Shown: one piece after another, positions 27,350-35,984 of the stretch
Numbering within the stretch: position 1 is the stretch's first letter
How the letters are laid out: each line of letters begins with the position of its first letter
Source of the DNA: Liquorilactobacillus oeni DSM 19972
GTDB lineage: Bacteria; Bacillota; Bacilli; Lactobacillales; Lactobacillaceae
Length of the DNA: 64,000 nt
Direction of reading: 5' to 3'
NCBI RefSeq assembly: GCF_001436275.1
Contig: NZ_AZEH01000039.1
Span: 62,001-126,000 of the forward strand
Program-made: the position numbers and the translations under genes
Notes under the pieces: model-generated
Databases searched by the model: none
Told to the model about the DNA's origin: nothing
Seen by the model: only the letters and a program-made list of their open reading frames with translations

Positions 27350-28000
27350 ATGAATTATATTTTAGAGATTTTGCCTTCATTATTAAACGGTGCAAAACTA
27401 ACGTTAGAAATATTTTTTTGGACTCTTATCGGCTCGCTTCCTTTAGGATTGCTAGTTGGGTTGGGACTGACTTCTAGTTTTATGCCCTTAAGGGCACTTT
27501 TACGTTTTTATGTTTGGTTAATGCGAGGAACGCCGCTACTTTTACAATTAATTTTTGTATTTTATGGTCTTCCTTTGATTGCAAATGGTGTTTTCACACT
27601 TGAAAGATATGACGCTGCGCTTTTTGCATTTATTTTAAATTATACTGCGTATTTTGCTGAAATTTTTCGTGGAGGTTTACAATCTATCGATCAAGGTCAG
27701 TATGAAAGTGCAAAGGTTTTACGTCTTTCATACTGGCAGACAATTCGTAAAATAATAACTCCGCAAGTGATAAAAATTGTTTTGCCTTCAATTGGAAATG
27801 AAGTTATTAATCTGGTTAAGGACTCCAGCCTAGTATATGTGATCGGTCTTGGTGATCTTCTTCGAGCCGGCAATATTGCAACAAGTCGTGATGTGACGCT
27901 TACACCGCTGATTTTAGTTGGAATTATCTACTTGATATTAACTGCTTTTTGCACTTATATTTTACAGAAATTAGAACGCCATTACAGTTATTGGAGATAG
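27350..28000 (+). CDS. Amino-acid ABC transporter permease (probable histidine)
   Basis: 216 residues, polar-amino-acid (HisM/GlnP) permease family, with about five membrane segments and the EAA-type coupling loop (near residues 110-140, SAKVLRLSYWQTIRK). First gene of a three-gene importer behind a tRNA-His T-box, hence probably histidine. Related operons in Lactobacillales have been called hisXYZ. A single permease implies a homodimer. Confidence 0.9.
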   Translation: MNYILEILPSLLNGAKLTLEIFFWTLIGSLPLGLLVGLGLTSSFMPLRALLRFYVWLMRGTPLLLQLIFVFYGLPLIANGVFTLERYDAALFAFILNYTAYFAEIFRGGLQSIDQGQYESAKVLRLSYWQTIRKIITPQVIKIVLPSIGNEVINLVKDSSLVYVIGLGDLLRAGNIATSRDVTLTPLILVGIIYLILTAFCTYILQKLERHYSYWR

Positions 28001-28012
28001 GAGGGTTATTTG

Positions 28013-28651
28013 ATGCTGGAACTTAAAAATCTTACAAAAAAATTTGATAAACGTATAATCTTAGATGGGGTAAACTTCTCAATCGACGATGGAAAGATCT
28101 TGTGTATTGTCGGACAATCCGGTGCTGGGAAAACAACCCTTTTACGTTGTATCAGCGGATTAGAAAGAGCAGACGCGGGAGAAATTTTGGTTGATGGTAA
28201 AAAGTTCGATCCAGTAAACACTAAAAACCAAGATTCAGTTATTGGAATTGTATTTCAGGAATTTCAGTTATTTCCTCACTTGTCAGCCTTAGAAAATATC
28301 ATGCTTGCACCTGAATTAGTTCTGAAAGAAACAAAGGTACAGGCAAAAGAACAAGCTCAAGACCTTTTAGAAAAATTGTCTTTAAAAGATAAAGCTGATC
28401 TTTATCCTTATCAACTGTCGGGGGGGCAGAAACAAAGACTGGCTATTGCAAGAGCATTAGCTATGAAACCGAAAATTCTTTGTTATGATGAGCCAACCTC
28501 AGCTCTTGATCCAGCATTACGAGATGCTGTTAAGAAAATTATAGTTGCCTTGAAAAAAGACGGTATAACTCAGATAGTTGTTACACATGATATGGAGTTT
28601 GCAAAACAAATTGCAGATAAGATTCTTAAAGTTGAAGTTTTGAAAAAATAA
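28013..28651 (+). CDS. Amino-acid ABC transporter ATPase (probable histidine)
   Basis: 212 residues. Walker A GQSGAGKTT, Q-loop VFQEFQLF, signature LSGGQKQRLAIARAL, Walker B ILCYDEPTSALDP and the switch His in THDMEF. It is slightly shorter than the usual 240 residues of this family and ends soon after the switch region. AGGAGGG fits the ATG at 28013. Confidence 0.93.
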   Translation: MLELKNLTKKFDKRIILDGVNFSIDDGKILCIVGQSGAGKTTLLRCISGLERADAGEILVDGKKFDPVNTKNQDSVIGIVFQEFQLFPHLSALENIMLAPELVLKETKVQAKEQAQDLLEKLSLKDKADLYPYQLSGGQKQRLAIARALAMKPKILCYDEPTSALDPALRDAVKKIIVALKKDGITQIVVTHDMEFAKQIADKILKVEVLKK

Positions 28652-28673
28652 GTTAAAAAGAGGAACTGATAGC

Positions 28674-29516
28674 ATGAAAAATCAAAAAAAAATAACTTTA
28701 TCTGTCTTATTATGCTTTTTGCTGCTCGTATTTCTTAGTTTAAACAGTTGTTCTAACGTACGTCAACGGGCTAATACTGTTGACAATTGGGAGACAATTC
28801 AAAAAAAAGGAAAAGTAATCGTAGGACTTGATGATAGTTTTGTTCCCATGGGGTTTCGCGAAAAAAGCGGTAAACTTGTCGGGTATGACATTGATTTGGC
28901 ACGTGCAGTCTTTAAAAAATATGGCATAAAGGTTGATTTTCAAACAATTGACTGGTCTATGAAGGAAACAGAATTACGTAATAAGACGATTGACTTAATT
29001 TGGAATGGTTATACAAAAACGTCTGCCCGTGAAAAAAACGTTGCGTTTAGCAAAACATATTTAAAAAATGAGCAAATTTTAGTTACAAAAAAGGCTAGTG
29101 GCATCAAGAATGCTGCAGGTATGAAAGATAAAATACTGGGAGTTCAAAGTGGTTCTTCCGGTTATCAATCTTATACAGATAATCCGCAAGTGTTGAAAAA
29201 GTATGTACATGATACTGTTCAATACGACACTTTTAACAACGCCTTTATGGATTTGAATGCAGGCAGGATCCAAGGGCTTCTGATTGATAGTGTTTACGCT
29301 AATTACTATATTAAACATCAAAAAAATGCTAAGGATTACGAAAAAACACCGATTGGATTTCCAACAGAAGATTTCGCAGTGGGGATGAGAAAGGGAGATA
29401 AAACATTGCGTAGCAAAATTAATGGCGCTTTGCAGGAACTCTATCGCGATGGAACCATGAAGAAGATCAGTCAAAAATGGTTCGGAGTTGATAATTCAGT
29501 AGAGATAGGGAAATAA
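28674..29516 (+). CDS. Amino-acid ABC transporter substrate-binding lipoprotein (probable histidine)
   Basis: 280 residues. A lipoprotein signal peptide ends in the lipobox LNSC (C26). The mature part is a family 3 (HisJ/GlnH-type) solute-binding protein with GYDIDLARAVFKKYG and WNGYTKT. It is anchored outside the membrane and feeds the permease encoded upstream. Histidine specificity rests on the T-box, not on pocket residues. No clear terminator follows before cls. Confidence 0.9.
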   Translation: MKNQKKITLSVLLCFLLLVFLSLNSCSNVRQRANTVDNWETIQKKGKVIVGLDDSFVPMGFREKSGKLVGYDIDLARAVFKKYGIKVDFQTIDWSMKETELRNKTIDLIWNGYTKTSAREKNVAFSKTYLKNEQILVTKKASGIKNAAGMKDKILGVQSGSSGYQSYTDNPQVLKKYVHDTVQYDTFNNAFMDLNAGRIQGLLIDSVYANYYIKHQKNAKDYEKTPIGFPTEDFAVGMRKGDKTLRSKINGALQELYRDGTMKKISQKWFGVDNSVEIGK

Positions 29517-29612
29517 AATGACAAATGTCTTGAATGAGAGTAAACTTTCACTAGATTACGGATTATTTATGTTTATGAAAGAAAAGGTAAGACTAGTGAA
29601 GAGGTGAAATAA

Positions 29613-31061
29613 TTGTCTTATGTCAATTTTGTATTGCAAGTTGTGCTTTGGGTTAACTTGGTGGCAGCAGTTATTACTGTTTTTAAGGATAAGCGTGAGA
29701 TTGCTGCTACTTGGGCGTGGCTGCTTGTCTTAACTTTTTTGCCGGTAGTCGGTTTTATTATGTACTTGTTTGTGGGCAAAAAGTTGCCGCGGAATAGAAT
29801 TTATGATATTAGAACTCAGCAACAAATTGGAATCGATCAATTGGTTAAGCTTCAAAAAGAGCAATGGAATGAAAAGGAGCTTTTGCCTGCTGAAGAGATC
29901 TCAGACACTGCACGCGAAATGGTTCATTTATTTTTAGAAACTGATAATGCTATTTTAACAAAGCATAATCGTGTTGAAATTATTACCGATGGTAAAGAAA
30001 AATTTCAGCGTCTCTTTGAGGATGTTAAAAAAGCTAAAAATCATATACATGTTGAATACTATACCTTTTATAATGATAAAATTGGAAATGAATTTCTGCA
30101 CTTATTGGAACGAAAAGCAAAAGAAGGGGTAAAGGTCCGTATAATATATGATAGTCTCGGTTCTAGAGGAACCAAAAAGCGCTTTTTTGAACACCTTCGA
30201 AGTCTTGGAGGAGAGGCTGAGTCTTTTTTTGGGGATCATCGTTCTTTTTCAAATTTTCGTTTAAACTATCGTGATCATAGAAAACTGGTCATTATTGATG
30301 GTTCAGTAGGATATATTGGTGGATTCAACGTTGGTGATCAATATTTGGGACGCGATTTGAAGTTCGGCCACTGGCGTGATACACACCTAAGGGTCAGCGG
30401 AAACGCAGCAGAGGCAATGCAATCACGTTTCTTTATGGATTGGAATGCAACGGTGCCAAAGCGTCGGATTAATTATCAAGAAAATTACTTTCCTCTTGTT
30501 CCTAGACAAGGAGAAACTAGCATTCAAATTGTTTCAAGCGGACCTGATAACGAAGTTCAAAAAATCAAGTTGGGTTATATCAAACTGATAAATAGTGCCG
30601 CTGAGTATGTTTTAATTCAGACACCATATTTGATTCCTGATGATTCTTTATTTGAAACACTTTCTCTGGCAGCTCTTTCTGGAGTTAAAGTTAAAATTAT
30701 GATTCCAGCAAAACCCGACCATCCTTTTGTTTATCGTGCAACTCAGTATTATGCCAAAGCACTATTAGAAAACAACGTAGAAATTTATCGTTATGATAAC
30801 GGATTTATGCATTCGAAGGTTCTTGTAGTGGATGGGAAGATTTCTTCTGTTGGTTCTGCTAATATGGATTACCGCAGCTTTAAATTAAACTTTGAAGCTA
30901 ATGCTTTTTTGTATGATCAGCGAATTAGTATGCAACTGCGTAATATTTTCGAAGAAGATATGCTGCATTCTACAAAGCTAACTATTGAAGACTTTCAGGT
31001 ACAATCTGCGTGGATGAAGTTCAAGCAGTATTTCTCCCGCTTGCTGTCACCAATTCTTTGA
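29613..31061 (+). CDS. cls: Cardiolipin synthase
   Basis: 482 residues, phospholipase-D superfamily. Two N-terminal membrane segments (about 1-55) are followed by two HKD motifs: HRKLVIID..GFNVGD and HSKVLVVD..GSANMDYRS. It condenses two phosphatidylglycerols into cardiolipin at the membrane. The start is TTG with GAGGTGA upstream. It is a single gene with a terminator downstream. Confidence 0.95.
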   Translation: MSYVNFVLQVVLWVNLVAAVITVFKDKREIAATWAWLLVLTFLPVVGFIMYLFVGKKLPRNRIYDIRTQQQIGIDQLVKLQKEQWNEKELLPAEEISDTAREMVHLFLETDNAILTKHNRVEIITDGKEKFQRLFEDVKKAKNHIHVEYYTFYNDKIGNEFLHLLERKAKEGVKVRIIYDSLGSRGTKKRFFEHLRSLGGEAESFFGDHRSFSNFRLNYRDHRKLVIIDGSVGYIGGFNVGDQYLGRDLKFGHWRDTHLRVSGNAAEAMQSRFFMDWNATVPKRRINYQENYFPLVPRQGETSIQIVSSGPDNEVQKIKLGYIKLINSAAEYVLIQTPYLIPDDSLFETLSLAALSGVKVKIMIPAKPDHPFVYRATQYYAKALLENNVEIYRYDNGFMHSKVLVVDGKISSVGSANMDYRSFKLNFEANAFLYDQRISMQLRNIFEEDMLHSTKLTIEDFQVQSAWMKFKQYFSRLLSPIL

Positions 31062-31098
31062 AATTTTGAATATCAATAAATAATTCATATTATTGATG

Positions 31099-31128
31099 CT
31101 GGGCAGTAACTGTCCCAGTGTCTTTTTA
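31099..31128 (+). terminator. Terminator after cls
   Basis: Hairpin with CTGGG/CCCAG arms around AGT/ACT, followed after a few bases by TTTTT. Confidence 0.65.
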
Positions 31129-31169
31129 TTTTCTTCTTAAAATAGAATCAAAAACCTAAGGAGTAAAAA

Positions 31170-32108
31170 TTGAAAAATAAAAAAAATATAATTTTGTTTG
31201 GAATAATAATTTTTTTAGCACTAATTATTTGTCTTTTGACGGCAGCAAGTGCTTACTTGTATAACTTTGCTTTTGAGCCACAAAAAAGTTTGAGTAGCAG
31301 GATGCCGGAAAAAAAGAAAGCCAGACTGACAGTAGATCAGAAATGGCTTAAGCATGTAAAACAAGAAACGTGGACAGAAACAGCAGCAAATCAAAAGCTG
31401 AAATTAGCTGCCTTTTTTGTACCTGCAAAATATTCTAGCCGCAAAACGATAATTGTAGCTCATGGATACCAAGAAAATCATTTAATGATGGCTAGTTATA
31501 TTCGAATGTTTCATGCAAAAGGATACAATGTGCTTGCACCGGATGATCGTGGTGCAGGTAAAAGTCAAGGAAATTATATTGGCTTTGGCTGGCCTGATCG
31601 CTTAGACTATGTAAAATGGGTAAAAAGAATAGTTAAACGAGAAGGCCTAAATGTACGAATAGGGTTGTTTGGAGTAAGCATGGGAGGCACAACTGTTATG
31701 ATGACTAGTGGCGAGAAACTTCCTGTGCAGGTAAAAGCGATCGTGGCAGACTCAGGATATTCAAGTATTGGAGCCGAGCTCACCTATGAATTAAAGAAAA
31801 AATTTGATTTACCCAAAGAGCCGTTGATTACAACGGCTGGCTGGTTCACTTTTATGAAAACAGGCTTTAATTTTAACGATGGTAAGACTATTGATCAACT
31901 GAGAAAAAATAAATTACCGCTTTTTTTAATTCATGGTGGAGCAGATACTTTTGTTCCTACAAAAATGGTCTATCAAAATTATGCGGCTACCTCAGGTATT
32001 CGGAAAATATGGGTAGTTCCCAAAACGGGACACGCTATGGCATATTATAATTATCCGCGCAAATATGAGCAATGTGTTATATCATTTTTTAATCAATACC
32101 TTCACTGA
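31170..32108 (+). CDS. Membrane-anchored alpha/beta hydrolase
   Basis: 312 residues. An N-terminal membrane segment (about 7-30) is followed by an alpha/beta-hydrolase fold with nucleophile S170 in GVSMGG, acid D259 in HGGADTFVP and H288 in KTGHAMAY. This is the YqkD-like class of extracellular-facing hydrolases found in Firmicutes. The substrate is unknown. The start is TTG with AAGGAG upstream. Its last 20 bases overlap the 3' end of the convergent gene. Confidence 0.85.
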   Translation: MKNKKNIILFGIIIFLALIICLLTAASAYLYNFAFEPQKSLSSRMPEKKKARLTVDQKWLKHVKQETWTETAANQKLKLAAFFVPAKYSSRKTIIVAHGYQENHLMMASYIRMFHAKGYNVLAPDDRGAGKSQGNYIGFGWPDRLDYVKWVKRIVKREGLNVRIGLFGVSMGGTTVMMTSGEKLPVQVKAIVADSGYSSIGAELTYELKKKFDLPKEPLITTAGWFTFMKTGFNFNDGKTIDQLRKNKLPLFLIHGGADTFVPTKMVYQNYAATSGIRKIWVVPKTGHAMAYYNYPRKYEQCVISFFNQYLH

Positions 32109-33081
32109 CATTTTTCACAGGAAAAAAGATAAATCTTTGAGGTTGAAGTTCTAATTTCAATCGACGGCATAATTCCTTGTTTTCTGGAGAACCCAGCCGG
32201 TTGAAATTATTTTTATCAGTCCAAGAATAGTTTTTCCAAAGCATCAGATTATTTTGTAAAGCCTGATCTGTATAACTAAAAGTTTGTCCTTTCTTGCTTT
32301 TAGCAAGATCGGCTTGGAAAATCATTTTTTCAGGCCTTTTTTTTATTTTTGTTGTTGTAAAAGTCTCGTGCGGATAAAAGTAATGAAGCAAGTGTGAGAA
32401 GGAGGGCTGCCAGATAATTGTTATATCATAGCCGTTTGCTATTTCATTGAAATGGTATAACCGTTCTGGGTTCCATGGCGATAAAACGATTTTTGTCATT
32501 TGATCCGGCTGAAGTCTTTCGAGTACCTTGCGGAAATGTTTTTGAAGACCAACCTCGCTTGCTGGTAATTGCGCTGAGGGGGATATTAACATTTCAGAAC
32601 CGATAATCAAATTTGCTATTGGAAGCTGCTTTGCAGCTTTTTTCCAGTTTTTAACTCTTTTTTTATGCATTCCATTCTGGGTAAAAAAGTTGCAGTACAG
32701 GGTATTTGTTTTCTTATGTTTTATAATGAGCGAGAGTGAGCCATAAATAGTATCATCATTTTTGTAAACTGAAATCTGGAGTTTTTTAAACTGCTGAGGA
32801 TAGCCTTCAGGGATTATCTTAAGTTTAGCATTTAGTTGTGGGATAAGGCCAAAGCGCTGCATCTTTTGCAAGAGGACAAAAAAATCAAAACCAACATAGA
32901 ATATTTCACATGGACTTGCTTGATAGAGCGCCCTTAAATTTGCTGAAGAGAAGTATGTTAACAAACATTGTCTACAAATTTTCTTTTTACGTACATCGAC
33001 TTGGAGAAAATCAGCACCATCTTTAAAGATTAGTTCATCTGTATTTTTTTTTGTGAGGTTTCCAGTTTCATCAATTAGCAT
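32089..33081 (-). CDS. Uncharacterised protein, possibly a degenerate metallo-beta-lactamase/beta-CASP relative
   Basis: 330 residues, no firm family assignment. It has no signal peptide or membrane segment and is basic. The middle (about 105-165: NDDTIYGSLSLIIKHKKTN, then LYCNFFTQNGMHKKRVKNW, then IANLIIGSEML) has the spacing of the metallo-beta-lactamase core strand-turn-strand where active enzymes carry a GD metal-binding pair and a later E-G/S-T. Here the Asp is gone and no HxHxDH motif exists. A cysteine pair (KICRQC) lies near residue 35. Ribosome site AAAAGGAA precedes the ATG. The relationship is my inference only. Confidence 0.6.
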   Translation of the reverse strand: MLIDETGNLTKKNTDELIFKDGADFLQVDVRKKKICRQCLLTYFSSANLRALYQASPCEIFYVGFDFFVLLQKMQRFGLIPQLNAKLKIIPEGYPQQFKKLQISVYKNDDTIYGSLSLIIKHKKTNTLYCNFFTQNGMHKKRVKNWKKAAKQLPIANLIIGSEMLISPSAQLPASEVGLQKHFRKVLERLQPDQMTKIVLSPWNPERLYHFNEIANGYDITIIWQPSFSHLLHYFYPHETFTTTKIKKRPEKMIFQADLAKSKKGQTFSYTDQALQNNLMLWKNYSWTDKNNFNRLGSPENKELCRRLKLELQPQRFIFFPVKNVSEGID

Positions 33082-33190
33082 TATTAAAATTCCTTTTTGT
33101 TAAAATTAATTTAGCCTGAATTTTTAAATACATCTACAATAAATGAGAAATACTGCCATAAATATCAAAAAATAAAAGTGAGCAGCTCAA

Positions 33191-34624
33191 CTACAAGTTT
33201 TCGTCTGTTTTGAAATTAAGAGGGGATAGGTCAGTTGACTGTGTAATTAGCTGTGCAGTTAATTTATCAACTTCTTTTAATGCTAAAGCAGCATTTTCAT
33301 GACTTTTTTTGGTCAAGTAAGAAATTAATTTATCCTTTTTAAAAATTTTTAAAGCTTGCCTGTCGCTGATGTGAACACTATGATTTAATTTTATTCGTAA
33401 ATCTTTTTGCAAAGCCTTTAGTTTTTCTCCATAAGTCAAATAGTGCGGATCAACTAGAATGCCTAACAGCTTATACCGCCAATAAGCCGAATCAAAACTA
33501 AACGTTTCTATTCCCTTTTGATATTCAACAGGCGTATCTTTCAATGAAGCATAGAAGGGAACAAATACACTTTGAGCCGTCACTCCTAACGCAAGCCAGT
33601 GGAGGCCATTAATTTCTTTTGGCAGCCATGGACGTAATTGAAGAATATGTGATTCTTGCGTTTCGGCAAGGCTGATCGGACGGAATCTATGTTTTTGCTC
33701 AGCTGTGCCTACACCTAATGGATCATAAACAGTTCTTTGAAAATGAGATGCCAGTAAAAATTCCAGATCTTCTCTATGAAGCAGATTGTCCGGTTTTTGA
33801 ATAAATGGTAAACTTTCACTTGTCGGTTCTGAGATGATGCTAGGAGTAAATTGTTTTTGCCCATACCAGACACGTGGAGTACTGTAGATCTCATCACTAA
33901 GTTCATGAGTTCCAAAGATTTTGCGAAAGTTAAATGAGAAATTATCAGAATTAAGTCTATTTTCAGTTACAAATTTTTTTAAATTTGTAGCAGTCATAAA
34001 GTTGGCGGTATCTGCAAAATCAATTTCTTCAAGAGCTAACTGATTTGCAACCACTGCATAGCAGTCATCTGGGATGCGCTGTGCAGCCCAGCAATGCCCA
34101 GTTGCGATTTCCATATACCAAGCTTCGTCATTATCTGCAAAGAGAACACCGTTTGTTTCGCTTGCTCCCTTGGTTTCGACAATTTTTCCCAGTCGCGCAA
34201 CACCTTCACGAGCAGTCTTAATATAGGGAAGTACAACTGTAACAATTGCTTCTTCACCAATCCCGTTTTTTACAAGGGGGTCTGCACCTAAGACTCTTTC
34301 ATTGGCATATGCGCTTTCTGTTGCACTCATTGCAACACCGTCCTCATTAATTCCGTCTTCTTCAAAAGTACCATATTGGTCTGTCCATTCTGGTGTTGCA
34401 GTGTACTTGCTACTGATTAAAGGTAATTCAAGTCTGAAGCCATTATCTGAGGAGATAAAAGTTTGTTGTTTTAAAGACTTATGGTGAGGATGAACAACAA
34501 AATGTTTAGGCCAAGCCGTTTTAAAATCTTCGTTGCGCGCGATCATAATAGAGCCGTCAGCAGTTGCTTTTTTACCGACCAAAATACTAGTGCAGGCTGA
34601 AAAATCTTTTGTGTTGTCTGTCAA
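33191..34624 (-). CDS. pepD: Dipeptidase, peptidase family C69 (PepD)
   Basis: 477 residues, an N-terminal-nucleophile hydrolase that splits a broad range of dipeptides in the cytoplasm. The expected Cys nucleophile is C11 in ACTSILVGKKATADGS, so a ten-residue propeptide would be removed. IARNED and the GIGEEAIVTVVLPY segment are typical of PepDA enzymes. Lactobacilli usually carry several paralogues. It is transcribed alone. Confidence 0.93.
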   Translation of the reverse strand: MTDNTKDFSACTSILVGKKATADGSIMIARNEDFKTAWPKHFVVHPHHKSLKQQTFISSDNGFRLELPLISSKYTATPEWTDQYGTFEEDGINEDGVAMSATESAYANERVLGADPLVKNGIGEEAIVTVVLPYIKTAREGVARLGKIVETKGASETNGVLFADNDEAWYMEIATGHCWAAQRIPDDCYAVVANQLALEEIDFADTANFMTATNLKKFVTENRLNSDNFSFNFRKIFGTHELSDEIYSTPRVWYGQKQFTPSIISEPTSESLPFIQKPDNLLHREDLEFLLASHFQRTVYDPLGVGTAEQKHRFRPISLAETQESHILQLRPWLPKEINGLHWLALGVTAQSVFVPFYASLKDTPVEYQKGIETFSFDSAYWRYKLLGILVDPHYLTYGEKLKALQKDLRIKLNHSVHISDRQALKIFKKDKLISYLTKKSHENAALALKEVDKLTAQLITQSTDLSPLNFKTDENL

Positions 34625-34744
34625 TACGAATACCTCTTTCTTTTTACAGCGGATTTAGTTAAAATAATTCTAGCATAGAAAACAAAAGAGTGATAGCAAC
34701 GATGTTTTAGTTAATCTGCTAAGCACTTAAAGTGAGGGAGAATA

Positions 34745-35629
34745 ATGATAACTCAATATTCAAATGGGGTTAAAAGACTGCTGATTGTTATTTTTGCAGG
34801 ATTGATGTTAGCTGTGGGTTTGAATTTTTTTTTGCTGCCAGGAAATATTTTTGGAGCGGGATTAAATGGAATTGCACAGCTGATTTCTGCAATTGTTAAA
34901 AAAACAGTGGGTTGGAGAGTCGATACAGGTTATTTCATTTTCTTATTGAATATTCCAGTGGTTATTTTAGGCTTGTTAAAAGTAGGAAAGAGTTTTACTT
35001 TTTACAGTATTTTGACAGTCATTACAACAACTGTCTTAACTATTACACTTCCTGTTGAACATCTTACTACCGATCCTCTGATGAATGCTTTGTTTGGCGG
35101 GTTAATAACAGGAGTAGGTGTGGGTTGTTCTTTAAAGTATGGTTTTTCAACCGGAGGAATGGACATTGTTGCTGTTTTTTTAAACATGACAACGGGACGT
35201 TCAGTTGGCTTTTTGATGTTGCTGACTAACATGATAATTATCCTGACAGCAGGTTTTTACTTTAGCTGGCAGAGCGCACTTTATACAATTATTTCTAATT
35301 ATGCCCTTACTCGTGTAGTGGACAGTATTCACACTTCTCACCAAAAACTGACTGCTTTTGTTGTTACTACGAAAGCTGCTCAAATTTTACCTGCTATTCA
35401 GCAGACTTTGGTTCGCGGCGTAACCGTATTGCCTTCAAAGGGGGCATATACAGGAAGAGACAGCCAAACGTTAATGACAGTATTAACCCGGTATGAACTT
35501 TATCGTTTTAAACAGTTAATCAAGCAAGAAGATCCGGCTGCTTTTATTAACTTTGTTAATACTGCTGATGTCGCAGGAAATTTTGCAAATGCGGTGCAGC
35601 AAGATAAAATAAAAGCTGGTTATAAGTAA
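34745..35629 (+). CDS. YitT family membrane protein
   Basis: 294 residues, five or six membrane segments in the first 200 residues (YitT/DUF161) followed by a soluble DUF2179 domain (about 210-285; GVTVLPSKGAYTGRDSQTLMTVL). This architecture is common in Firmicutes; the transported molecule or function is unknown. AGTGAGGGAG precedes the ATG. Confidence 0.9.
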   Translation: MITQYSNGVKRLLIVIFAGLMLAVGLNFFLLPGNIFGAGLNGIAQLISAIVKKTVGWRVDTGYFIFLLNIPVVILGLLKVGKSFTFYSILTVITTTVLTITLPVEHLTTDPLMNALFGGLITGVGVGCSLKYGFSTGGMDIVAVFLNMTTGRSVGFLMLLTNMIIILTAGFYFSWQSALYTIISNYALTRVVDSIHTSHQKLTAFVVTTKAAQILPAIQQTLVRGVTVLPSKGAYTGRDSQTLMTVLTRYELYRFKQLIKQEDPAAFINFVNTADVAGNFANAVQQDKIKAGYK

Positions 35630-35730
35630 ATTGTAGTTAAGTCTCTTAATTTTAAAATTTAATTGCTTTCTAATAATTTTTCTGTTTTAATGAACTTAAC
35701 GCATCCTAAAAATCGAAAGAGGGTACAAAA

Positions 35731-35919
35731 ATGCCATTAGTCCATATAGAATTAATAGCGGGTCGTTCACAGGAACAACTTAAACAGCTAGTTAAAGACG
35801 TTACTGAGGCTGTTACTAAGAATACAGGAGCGCCAGCAGAACATGTACATGTGGTACTGAATGAAATGAAAAAAAACCGCTACAGCGTGGGCGGAGTGCT
35901 TAAAAGTGATGAAAAGTAG
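35731..35919 (+). CDS. 4-oxalocrotonate tautomerase family protein
   Basis: 62 residues, the normal size of this family. After removal of Met the catalytic Pro1 is exposed ([12 protein letters not shown]). The second key residue Arg11 is present. The physiological substrate in lactobacilli is unknown. GAAAGAGGGT precedes the ATG, and a terminator follows. Confidence 0.9.
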   Translation: MPLVHIELIAGRSQEQLKQLVKDVTEAVTKNTGAPAEHVHVVLNEMKKNRYSVGGVLKSDEK

Positions 35920-35931
35920 TTTTTAAAGCGG

Positions 35932-35957
35932 GTCAGGCAAGAGTACCTGGCTTTTTT
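35932..35957 (+). terminator. Terminator after tautomerase gene
   Basis: GUCAGG/CCUGGC stem with an eight-base loop and six T. Confidence 0.7.
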
Positions 35958-35984
35958 AGTTTATTTTTAGAGAGGGTGTTTTAG

